Assembly: GCA_028291125.1 (NCBI GenBank)
Contig: JAQGIN010000277.1
Location: forward strand, 1 to 9,520
Direction: 5' to 3'
Length of the DNA: 9,520 bases
DNA from: Caulobacter sp.
GTDB lineage: Bacteria > Pseudomonadota > Alphaproteobacteria > Caulobacterales > Caulobacteraceae
The notes beneath the pieces are model-generated. The model saw nothing but the letters and a program-made list of their open reading frames with translations. It did not search any database and was not told where the DNA came from. Positions 1 through 6,297 of the stretch are shown here, one piece after another (position 1 is the stretch's first letter; each line of letters begins with the position of its first letter). The position numbers and the translations under genes are program-made.

Positions 1-1264
1 ACGGCGGCTGCTCGCCCTGTTCGCGGGCCAGGGACAGCTGCAGCGAATGGCCGGGGGCCGACTCGTGCAGGGTCAAGGCGGTGAGGTTGTACAGCGGCCG
101 CGATGGCAGATCGTAGGTGTTGACCCAGTAGGTGTCGGCCCCGCCGCGCCCGGCCGTGTAGTAGGGGGCGATGTCGGCCGGCACCGGCTTGATGGTGAAG
201 CGGTTGCGCGGCAGCAGGCCGAAATAACGCCCCAGCTGGCCGTCGACCCGTTTGGCGATCCAGGCGGCGTGCATCAGCAGCTCTTCCGGCGTCTTGGCGT
301 AGAAGCGCGGGTCGCTGCGCAGGAAGGCCAGGAATTGGGGCAGGTCGCCCTGGAAGCCGGCCTCGCCCATGGTGATCACCATCTGGGCGCGGATCTTGGC
401 CACCTCGGCCAGGCCCTGCTGGTGCACGGCCTCCGGCTCGAGCTCCAAGGTGGTGTATTCGCGGATCTGGGCCCGGTAATAGGCCTGACCGTCCGGCATC
501 GCCTCGGCCGCCAGGGTGGTCCGGGCCTGGGGCACGTATTCGCTACGCATGAAGGTCAGCAGCTTGCCGTAGGCCGGGATGATCCCCTGCTGGATGGTCG
601 CCAGCGCCTCGGCCCGCAGCCGCGCCTGTTCGTCGGCGGGGATGCTGGCCGGCATGGCCTTGAACGGCTCGTAGAACACGGTGGCGGCCGGATCGTTGGC
701 CTGGGCGACGGCGACGATCGCCTGGTCTCGGCCGACCAGGGTGGCCTTGGGCACGCTGAAGCCGCGCTTCAGGCCGGTGCGCATATTGACGATCTGTTCG
801 TCAAAATAGCGCGGCAACTGACTGATCTGCTTGAGGTAATTGCGATAGTCGTCGGTGGTGTGAAAAGTCTTGCGGGCGGTGTAGCCGAAGTCCGACCAGA
901 AGGCGGAATCGGAGTTGAACGGCATCTCGTAGCCGCGCAGCCGGGCCTCGGCCGCCAGGCTTTCGACTTGGTAGCGATAGACGGCGTAGTTGATCTGGTT
1001 GGTCGGCGACAGGCTCTGGGGGGCGACGCCGTCGAGGGCCTTCAGCACCGCGGTCCAGCGCGCCAGCCTGGCCTGCTGGGCGGCGGCGTTGACGGCCGGC
1101 AGGCGGTCGCGGAAGCCCTCGTCGTCCTCCGGATCGGCCAGGCCCTGGTCCTGGCGCCAGCGCCACTCGTCGCCATAGATCGCCTGGAAGCGGGCGTCGT
1201 CCTGAGGGCCGGCCTGGGCCGACACGGCCGTGAGGGCCATCAGCCCGGCGATAAGAAACTTCAC
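1..1264 (-). CDS. DUF885 family secreted protein, putative zinc metallopeptidase (C-terminus off left edge)
   Basis: Reading the minus strand from a GTG at 1264 gives 421 uninterrupted codons to the left edge with no stop, so the C-terminus is missing. The protein opens with a lysine and a hydrophobic stretch ending in an AQA signal-peptidase-like site at residues 16-18, so it is probably exported to the periplasm. Residues 400-406 read HESAPGH, the HExxPGH signature of DUF885 (PF05960), which resembles a zinc-peptidase helix. Family members are usually near 600 residues, so about 70% is visible. A later ATG at 1240 (residue 9) would cut into the signal peptide, so I prefer the GTG; a weak G-rich stretch precedes it. 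It is divergent from the DUF1993 gene. The family assignment rests on the motif and overall look. Peptidase activity is inferred, and the substrate is unknown. Confidence 0.88.
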   Translation of the reverse strand, partial: MKFLIAGLMALTAVSAQAGPQDDARFQAIYGDEWRWRQDQGLADPEDDEGFRDRLPAVNAAAQQARLARWTAVLKALDGVAPQSLSPTNQINYAVYRYQVESLAAEARLRGYEMPFNSDSAFWSDFGYTARKTFHTTDDYRNYLKQISQLPRYFDEQIVNMRTGLKRGFSVPKATLVGRDQAIVAVAQANDPAATVFYEPFKAMPASIPADEQARLRAEALATIQQGIIPAYGKLLTFMRSEYVPQARTTLAAEAMPDGQAYYRAQIREYTTLELEPEAVHQQGLAEVAKIRAQMVITMGEAGFQGDLPQFLAFLRSDPRFYAKTPEELLMHAAWIAKRVDGQLGRYFGLLPRNRFTIKPVPADIAPYYTAGRGGADTYWVNTYDLPSRPLYNLTALTLHESAPGHSLQLSLAREQGEQPP

Positions 1265-1353
1265 GACACCAACCCCGCCCTTTTACGTGAGGCGAGATCA
1301 GCCCAAGCTAGGCCTCTTGTCCACACGTCGCGGCGCACGACATGCAGGGCGAC

Positions 1354-1370
1354 CGCGGGGTCGGCCCGCG
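1354..1370 (+). other. short GC hairpin in the leader of the DUF1993 gene
   Basis: CGCGGG (1354-1359) and CCCGCG (1365-1370) form a perfect 6-bp stem around a 5-base loop. It ends 12 bases before the ribosome binding site of the downstream gene, in the 128-base divergent spacer. It could affect leader structure, or simply reflect high GC. I found no convincing -35/-10 pair in either direction in this spacer. Confidence 0.25.
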
Positions 1371-1392
1371 TGCTTCAGCCAAAGGAACTCCC

Positions 1393-1902
1393 ATGGCGGT
1401 CTCCATGCACCAGGCCTCGACCCCGGTCTTCACCCGCGGCCTGCGCAACCTGTCGACCCTGCTGACCAAGGCCGAGGGCCACGCCGAGGAGCGCGGCTAC
1501 GCACCGGAGGTGCTGATCAACGCCCGCCTGGCTCCCGACATGCTGCCGCTATCGGGCCAGGTGCAGCGCGCCAGCGACACCTCCAAGGCCTCGGTGGTGC
1601 GCCTGACCGGCGTCGAGGCGCCGCGCTTCCCCGACGAGGAAAAGACCTTCGCCGAACTGCAGACGCGGATCGCCCACACCATCGCCTTCATCGAAGGCGT
1701 CGATCCGGCCGCTTTCGACGGCGCCGAGCAGCGCACCATCGAACTGAAGTTCGGCGCGTTCGCGCCCAGCCTGGCGGGCGACGCCTTCCTCTTCCGCTTC
1801 GCCTTGCCGAACTTCTTCTTCCACCTGGTCACCGCTCACGACATCCTGCGCCACAACGGCCTGGCGGTCGGCAAGCTCGACTATCTGGGCCCGTTCGAAT
1901 GA
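1393..1902 (+). CDS. DUF1993 domain-containing protein (DinB-like fold)
   Basis: This 169-residue protein matches DUF1993 in length and pattern: an N-terminal helix (MAVSMHQAST), a central segment around LAPDMLPLSGQ (residues 46-56) and a C-terminal FFFHLVTAHDILRHNG block (141-156). The family is predicted to adopt a DinB-like four-helix bundle. His144, His149 and His154 are in the place where DinB-type proteins bind metal. No signal peptide or membrane segment is visible, so it is probably cytoplasmic. The ATG at 1393 is preferred over an in-frame upstream start at 1342 because AAAGGAA (1381-1387) lies just before it and the family begins here. It is divergent from the DUF885 gene and followed by a hairpin, so it is probably monocistronic. 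Its biochemical function is unknown. Confidence 0.9.
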   Translation: MAVSMHQASTPVFTRGLRNLSTLLTKAEGHAEERGYAPEVLINARLAPDMLPLSGQVQRASDTSKASVVRLTGVEAPRFPDEEKTFAELQTRIAHTIAFIEGVDPAAFDGAEQRTIELKFGAFAPSLAGDAFLFRFALPNFFFHLVTAHDILRHNGLAVGKLDYLGPFE

Positions 1903-1940
1903 CGCGGCTGGACCCTGGACCCTGGGCGCGGGCGTCGTTA

Positions 1941-1964
1941 GGCTGAGGGCTCCAATCCCCAGCC
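1941..1964 (+). terminator. candidate hairpin terminator after the DUF1993 gene
   Basis: GGCTGAGGG (1941-1949) pairs with CCCCAGCC (1957-1964), giving 8 bp with one bulged A and a 7-base loop. It begins 38 bases past the DUF1993 stop and is followed at once by the palindrome GGCGGCGCCGCC (1967-1978). There is no T-tract, so if it terminates it is atypical. It could instead be leader structure for the sigma gene. Confidence 0.3.
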
Positions 1965-2046
1965 GCGGCGGCGCCGCCAGCCTCGGAGACGCCCCCTGAC
2001 CGGGCCGCCGCTAGATTCGTCCCCCGATCCTCGCCCGATTACGCCG

Positions 2047-2544
2047 ATGCTGCGGCTGTACGCGGAGAAGCGGGTCAATCTGGTGCGCCTGTTCGCCGCC
2101 CGGCTGCGGTCGACGGCCGAGGCTGAGGACCTGGTGCAAGACCTCTATCTGAAGGTCCAGGCGATGGGCGAGGTCGACGCCCGCGAGGGCGGCTCGGCCC
2201 TGCTGTTCCGCATGGCCCAGAACCTGATGCTCGACCGCCTGCGCAGCGGGGCGCGGGCCAGCGCCCGGGACGAGGGCTGGCGACGGCTGCAGGGCGCCAC
2301 GGTGGGCGGCGAGCAGATCGCCGACGCCCCGGCCGCCGACGACGTCGTCGCCGCCCGCCAGCGGCTGGCGGCCCTGATGGCGGCGCTCGAAACCTTGCCG
2401 CCGCGCGAGGCGCGGGCCTTCACCCTGCACAAGCTGGAGGGGCTGAGCCACGCCGAGACGGCCATCGCCATGGGCGTCAGCCGCAGCTCGGTCGAGAAGC
2501 ACATAAGCGCCGCCCTCAAGACGCTGATCGCGAAGCTGCCATGA
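2047..2544 (+). CDS. FecI-type ECF RNA polymerase sigma factor
   Basis: This 165-residue protein has the two-domain layout of ECF sigma factors and no other domain. Region 2 spans about residues 1-70, including the EAEDLVQDLYLKV helix (25-37) and the MAQNLMLDRLRS segment (56-67). Region 4 spans about 105-160, with LPPREARAFTLHKLEGLS followed by a helix-turn-helix (about 133-160, including GVSRSSVEKHI) that would read the -35 element. The ATG at 2047 is the first standard start after an in-frame TAG at 1939-1941, so the start is forced; no ribosome binding site is visible in front of it. The next genes are a FecR homologue and an STN-bearing TonB receptor. This places it in the FecI group, controlled by the anti-sigma factor and turned on by receptor signalling. 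The target promoters are probably those of this module. Confidence 0.93.
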   Translation: MLRLYAEKRVNLVRLFAARLRSTAEAEDLVQDLYLKVQAMGEVDAREGGSALLFRMAQNLMLDRLRSGARASARDEGWRRLQGATVGGEQIADAPAADDVVAARQRLAALMAALETLPPREARAFTLHKLEGLSHAETAIAMGVSRSSVEKHISAALKTLIAKLP

Positions 2545-2645
2545 CCGTGTTTCGAGCGGCGACGACAAAGTTCGGAGGTGTCAGGCTTTTGATGACGTCT
2601 TACTGTTATGACGGCGTCGATAGGCGCCAGGGCGGAGCGGAATGA
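2541..2645 (+). CDS. possible 34-codon coupling or leader ORF between the sigma and anti-sigma genes
   Basis: An ATG at 2541 overlaps the sigma stop as ATGA and opens a 34-codon frame. It runs across the whole gap and ends at TGA 2643-2645, which overlaps the fecR start ATG (2642-2644), again as ATGA. The predicted peptide starts MTVFRAATTK and matches nothing I recognise; it has no clear signal peptide or membrane segment. ATGA junctions are classic translational-coupling geometry, so ribosomes finishing the sigma gene could be delivered to fecR. No separate ribosome binding site is evident for the mini-ORF. Open frames of this length are common in GC-rich DNA, so this may be chance. Confidence 0.2.
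   Translation: MTVFRAATTKFGGVRLLMTSYCYDGVDRRQGGAE
2574..2599 (+). promoter_or_regulatory. candidate ECF-sigma promoter upstream of fecR
   Basis: GGAGG (2574-2578) resembles an ECF -35 element (GGAAC type) and CGTC (2596-2599) an ECF -10 element, with 17 bases between them. The pair sits about 40 bases upstream of the fecR start. This is where FecI-type systems often place the promoter that their own sigma factor uses for fecR and the receptor. It is a pattern match by eye, and neither element is long enough to be decisive. Confidence 0.35.
2634..2637 (+). promoter_or_regulatory. ribosome binding site of fecR
   Basis: GGAG lies 4 bases before the ATG at 2642. This supports that start and independent initiation in addition to any coupling from the bridging frame. 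Confidence 0.6.
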
Positions 2646-3607
2646 CGCGGTCCCAACAGGCCATAGCAGCGGCGGTCGAATGGCTGGTCCGTCTACAGCG
2701 GCCCTCCGTCACGGAGGCTGACTGGCTGGCGTTCGACGCCTGGCTGGCGGAATCGGCCGACCATACGGCCGCCTATGACGCCGCCCTGGCCTTCGATCAG
2801 GAATTCGACCTCGGCCCGACCCAACTCGCGCCGCCGCCGCCCGCGCCGGTCGCGGTGATTCGGCCGCGACTCCGCCCCTCACGGCGGGCCTGGATCTGGT
2901 CGACCGGCGCGGCCCTGGCCGCCGCCGGCGTCGTCGGCGCGGTGCTGCTGCCCCTGACCGCCGCCCCCGAGACCGTCTATTCGACCGGCTTCGGCGAACG
3001 GAAGACGGTCGTCCTCGAGGACGGCAGCCGCATCGATCTCAACGCCCATTCCAAGATCGCCGTGCGATTCGCCCGCGGCGAGCGGCACGTGACCCTGGGC
3101 GACGCCCAGGCCTTCTTCGACGTCGCCAAGGATCCGCGCCGGCCGTTCGTGATCGACGCCGGTGACACCCGGGTGCGGGTGGTCGGCACCGCCTTCGACG
3201 TTCGCCATCGCGACGGCGCGGTGGCCGTGGCGGTGCAACGCGGCGTGGTCGAGGTGCGCCCCGGAACCGCCGACCGTCCGACGCTCATCCGCCTCCTGCC
3301 TGGAGAGGGTTTGTCCCATGTCGAGGGCCAGGCCGGGGCTCGCCCGCGGCCGGTGGCCGTCGACGAGATCACCAGTTGGCGCGAGGGCCGGCTGATCTAT
3401 CGCGACCAGCCGCTGTCGGAGATCGTCGCCGACCTGAACCGCCAGTTCGCGCGGCCGTTGCAACTGGGCGACGCGCATGCCGCCGATCTGCGACTTTCCG
3501 GTGTGTTGATCGTCGACCGGCAGGATGCCATGGTCGCGCGCCTGTCCAGTCTGCTTCCGGTCCAGGCCACCACCACTCCGGACGCCGTCGTCATCCGGTC
3601 GCGCTGA
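2642..3607 (+). CDS. FecR-type anti-sigma factor, inner-membrane signal transducer
   Basis: The 321-residue protein has the full FecR layout. An N-terminal cytoplasmic DUF4880 domain (about residues 8-52, with VEWLVRLQ and the FDAWLAESADH block) should hold the sigma factor. A proline-rich linker is followed by one membrane segment (about 83-107, beginning AWIWSTGAAL). A periplasmic FecR domain follows (about 112-206, with GERKTVVLEDGSRIDLNAHS and VVGTAFDVR). The C-terminal domain (about 244-318, from SWREGRLIYRDQPLSEIV) resembles the STN-like DUF4974 fold that contacts the receptor's signalling domain. Length is normal for the family. It lies 97 bases after the sigma gene and 126 bases before the receptor, all on one strand. 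Partnership with the flanking genes is inferred from family knowledge and synteny. Confidence 0.93.
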   Translation: MTRSQQAIAAAVEWLVRLQRPSVTEADWLAFDAWLAESADHTAAYDAALAFDQEFDLGPTQLAPPPPAPVAVIRPRLRPSRRAWIWSTGAALAAAGVVGAVLLPLTAAPETVYSTGFGERKTVVLEDGSRIDLNAHSKIAVRFARGERHVTLGDAQAFFDVAKDPRRPFVIDAGDTRVRVVGTAFDVRHRDGAVAVAVQRGVVEVRPGTADRPTLIRLLPGEGLSHVEGQAGARPRPVAVDEITSWREGRLIYRDQPLSEIVADLNRQFARPLQLGDAHAADLRLSGVLIVDRQDAMVARLSSLLPVQATTTPDAVVIRSR

Positions 3608-3670
3608 CCGGCCCCTGGCGGACGGCGTCGCTCCCCGACGATCAGCTCTAGACGGGCGGAGCGGAAGCAC

Positions 3671-3705
3671 GGCAAGGGTAGGAACGGCGTTTTTCCACCG
3701 TTGCC
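3671..3705 (+). other. imperfect inverted repeat upstream of the receptor start
   Basis: GGCAAGGGT (3671-3679) and ACCGTTGCC (3697-3705) are complementary except for one central mismatch, with a 17-base spacer holding GGAAC and a run of five T. The element ends 28 bases before the preferred receptor ATG. It could be leader structure or an operator. No clear ECF promoter could be placed here: GGAAC (3681-3685) has no CGTC at the usual spacing. Confidence 0.25.
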
Positions 3706-3733
3706 CTCTCGTCAGGCGATTCCCACCCTCGGC

Positions 3734-6124
3734 ATGTCCCAGCGTCGTCCCGTCCTCGCGTTGGCGCTGATCTCCTCGCTGGCCGTGGCCGGCGCCGGCG
3801 TGGCCGCGCCGGTCCGCTATACGGTGCGGATTCCCGCCAAGGCGCGGTCCGAGGCCTTGATCGATCTGGGCGTCCAGGCCCGCGTCACCCTCGGCGGCGC
3901 CTCCGCCTGCCCCGGGCGAAGCTCCGCCCTGTCGGGGGCGATGACCCTGCGCCAGGCGCTGGAGGCGCTGCTGGCCGGCGCGCCGTGTCGGTTCGAGATC
4001 CTCGACAACGCCACCGTCCGCATCCTGCCGGCCGCTCGGCCGGCCACGCCGATCCACCCGTCGATCGTCGTCGTCGAACCCGCGGCCCTGGACAGCGTGG
4101 TGGTCACCGCCACCAAGCGACGGACGCGCCTGCAAGCGGTGCCCGGTGGCATCAGCGTGGTCGGGGCCGGGCGGCTGCTCGACGGCGGCGCGGTCGACAC
4201 CACCAGCATCTCGCAGCAGACGGCGGGGTTCATCACCACCAATCTGGGCGCCGCCCGTAACAAGATCATGCTGCGCGGCCTGTCGGACGGCACCTTCACC
4301 GGCCGCACCCAGCAGACGGTCGGCACCTATCTCGACAACGTGCCGCTGACCTACAACGCCCCCGATCCCGACCTGCGGCTGATCGACATCGAGCGCGTCG
4401 AGGTGCTGCGCGGCCCGCAGGGCGCTCTCTATGGCGGCGGCTCGCTCAGCGGGGTCTATCGCATCGTCACCCAGAAGCCGGTGTTCGGCGAGCGCTCGGG
4501 CCTGGCCTCGGCGACCGTCGCGGCCACCAAGTCGGGCTCGCCCAGCGGCAAGATCGAGGGTGTGGTCAACCTGCCGCTGGTCGCCGACCGCGCCGCCTTG
4601 AGGGTGGCGGCCTATGCCGATGTCGACGGCGGCTATGTCGACGACGTCAATCTGCGCCTGTCGAACGTCGACCGCACGACGCGGCGCGGCGGTCGGGCCG
4701 CCCTGGCCCTGCGGCTCAACGACGCCTGGTCGCTGACTGTCTCGGGCGCCCAGCAGAATCTGAGTTCGACCGACACCCAGTACACCACCCCCAGCCTGGG
4801 CGGGCTGCGGCGCGCCAACCAGGTGCGCGAGACCCACGGCAACCATTTCTTCCAGACCGCCGCCACCCTGAGCGGATCGGGATCCTGGGGGACGTTCGAA
4901 TCCTCGACCGGCTACGTGCATCACCGCTTCGCCAGCCGCTTCGACGCCACCGCCGCGCTCACCGCCTCCAGCGACATGGCCGTCGACGTCGGCCTGTTCG
5001 ACGAGGCCAGCAATGTGCGGCTGCTGGTCGAGGACGCGGTGCTGTCCTCGCCCGAGGGCGGCCGTCTGCGCTGGATGGTCGGCGTCTACGGCCTGGCCAG
5101 CCAGGAGGACGGCGACGGCGAGCTGCGGGCCCGCACCGCCTCGGAACCGTCGCGTCTGATCTATCTGGAGGCGCGCCGCGACCGCCGGCGCGAACTGGCC
5201 ACCTACGGCGAGGCCACCTACGACCTGGGGCGCGGCTGGTCGGCTAGCCTGGGGGCCCGGGCCTTCCGCACGGTGGTGCGCACCACCTCGGCGGTCGAGG
5301 CCTCGCCGCCCGGCCAGTCGCGCGACTTCGACCGCGAGGCCGACTTCTCCGGCGTCTCGCCCAAGCTGTCGCTACAGCGCCAGTGGGGCAGCGGTGGGCT
5401 GGTCTATCTGATGACGTCCGAGGGCTACCGCTCCGGCGGTTTCAATTCTGGCGGCCTCGTCGCGCCGTCGCCGCTGCGGCGAGCGTTCAAGCCCGATCAT
5501 CTGCGCAACTACGAGATCGGCGCCAGCCTCAGCCCGTTCGACGGCCGCCTGGCCCTGCGCACGGCCCTGTTCTACGACGTCTGGACCGACATCCAGACCG
5601 ACCAGTATCTGAGCTCGGGCCTGTCCTACACCGCCAATGTCGGCGACGGCCGCAACACGGGCCTCGAGGCCGAGGGGGTGTTCCGCGTCGGGTCGCATCT
5701 GTCGCTGCAGGCCAACGCCCTGTTCAATCGGCCGGTGCTGACCAAGGTCGACCCCAATTTCGCCGCCGTGTCCCAGAGCGGCCTGCCGGGCGTGCCGGAC
5801 GTCTCGGCCGGGGCCCTGGTCCGCTACCAGGATCAGCTGCGCGCCGACGCCTGGCTCGTGCTGACGGCGGAGATGGGCTATGTCGGCCGCTCGCGCCTGA
5901 CCTTCGATCGCCGCTTCTCGCCGTCGATGGGCGGCTATGTCACCGGCCGGCTGGCCGCCCAGATCGAGACCTCGCGCTGGCGCGGCGGCCTGGCGGTGAC
6001 CAATCCGGCCGACGCCTCGAGCGACACCTTCGCCTATGGCAATCCGTTCAGCTTCGGCCAAGTGCGGCAGGTGACGCCGTTGCGGCCGCGCACCTGGAGC
6101 CTGTCGCTGGCGCGCGTCTTCTAG
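3734..6124 (+). CDS. TonB-dependent outer-membrane receptor with STN signalling domain (FecA-like transducer)
   Basis: The protein is 796 residues from the ATG at 3734. Residues 1-25 form a signal peptide (MSQRRPVLALALISS, ending GVAA). Residues about 27-98 are an STN domain, including LSGAMTLRQALEALLAG, with Cys59 and Cys85 possibly paired. The TonB box is DSVVVTATK (120-128). The plug follows (about 130-250), with IMLRGLSDGTFTGR, VGTYLDNVPL and IERVEVLRGPQGALYG. The rest is a 22-strand-type barrel ending in SLSLARVF, with the C-terminal Phe typical of outer-membrane proteins. A TTG 33 bases upstream is in frame but puts charged residues before the signal peptide, so I prefer the ATG; neither start has a strong ribosome binding site. 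The STN domain and the preceding fecIR pair mark it as a signalling receptor. Its ligand (siderophore, heme, glycan or other) cannot be told from sequence. Confidence 0.94.
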   Translation: MSQRRPVLALALISSLAVAGAGVAAPVRYTVRIPAKARSEALIDLGVQARVTLGGASACPGRSSALSGAMTLRQALEALLAGAPCRFEILDNATVRILPAARPATPIHPSIVVVEPAALDSVVVTATKRRTRLQAVPGGISVVGAGRLLDGGAVDTTSISQQTAGFITTNLGAARNKIMLRGLSDGTFTGRTQQTVGTYLDNVPLTYNAPDPDLRLIDIERVEVLRGPQGALYGGGSLSGVYRIVTQKPVFGERSGLASATVAATKSGSPSGKIEGVVNLPLVADRAALRVAAYADVDGGYVDDVNLRLSNVDRTTRRGGRAALALRLNDAWSLTVSGAQQNLSSTDTQYTTPSLGGLRRANQVRETHGNHFFQTAATLSGSGSWGTFESSTGYVHHRFASRFDATAALTASSDMAVDVGLFDEASNVRLLVEDAVLSSPEGGRLRWMVGVYGLASQEDGDGELRARTASEPSRLIYLEARRDRRRELATYGEATYDLGRGWSASLGARAFRTVVRTTSAVEASPPGQSRDFDREADFSGVSPKLSLQRQWGSGGLVYLMTSEGYRSGGFNSGGLVAPSPLRRAFKPDHLRNYEIGASLSPFDGRLALRTALFYDVWTDIQTDQYLSSGLSYTANVGDGRNTGLEAEGVFRVGSHLSLQANALFNRPVLTKVDPNFAAVSQSGLPGVPDVSAGALVRYQDQLRADAWLVLTAEMGYVGRSRLTFDRRFSPSMGGYVTGRLAAQIETSRWRGGLAVTNPADASSDTFAYGNPFSFGQVRQVTPLRPRTWSLSLARVF

Positions 6125-6220
6125 GCGGTCCCGGGCGAGCCTTCGACACCCCAGGTTGATCGCCTTTTCGCGCCAGGATTTTTCCCCGGCCATCGTCCTC
6201 GCTCGGACAGTTTTTCCTGA

Positions 6221-6227
6221 GGGGGGG
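6221..6227 (+). repeat. run of seven G in the leader of the glycosyltransferase gene
   Basis: Seven consecutive G lie 70 bases upstream of the glycosyltransferase ATG, within the 173-base spacer after the receptor gene. The rest of that spacer shows no clear promoter or terminator. A second, longer G-run lies inside the gene itself. Confidence 0.4.
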
Positions 6228-6283
6228 TGGTTTCGGCGGCGTCTATCTCGTGACAGGCCAGAAACATTCGCTGGCCGTCCGTC

Positions 6284-6289
6284 GGGGGA
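6284..6289 (+). promoter_or_regulatory. ribosome binding site fixing the glycosyltransferase start
   Basis: GGGGGA lies 8 bases before the ATG at 6298. It supports that start over an in-frame GTG at 6250. Confidence 0.6.
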
Positions 6290-6297
6290 CGCTGTTT

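Noticed and set aside
47..1465. 472-codon open frame on the plus strand opposite DUF885
   Set aside because: The minus-strand frame carries a signal peptide and the HESAPGH motif. The plus-strand translation is Gly/Val/Arg-rich and has no motif.
1909..1925. Tandem TGGACCC repeat just after the DUF1993 stop
   Set aside because: Only two copies of seven bases, with no further copies. Too short to call a functional repeat.
3701..3733. TTG start at 3701 for the receptor
   Set aside because: It adds eleven residues before an otherwise ideal signal peptide and lies inside the inverted repeat. The ATG at 3734 begins the signal peptide directly.
2879..4924. 681-codon open frame on the minus strand opposite fecR and the receptor
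   Set aside because: It is antisense to two well-supported genes, has low-complexity Gly/Arg/Gln/Asp-rich composition with no domain, and spans both genes and their spacer. Such frames are typical shadows of codon bias in high-GC DNA.
6250..6297. GTG start at 6250 for the glycosyltransferase
   Set aside because: The ATG at 6298 has a better ribosome binding site (GGGGGA) and matches where family members start.
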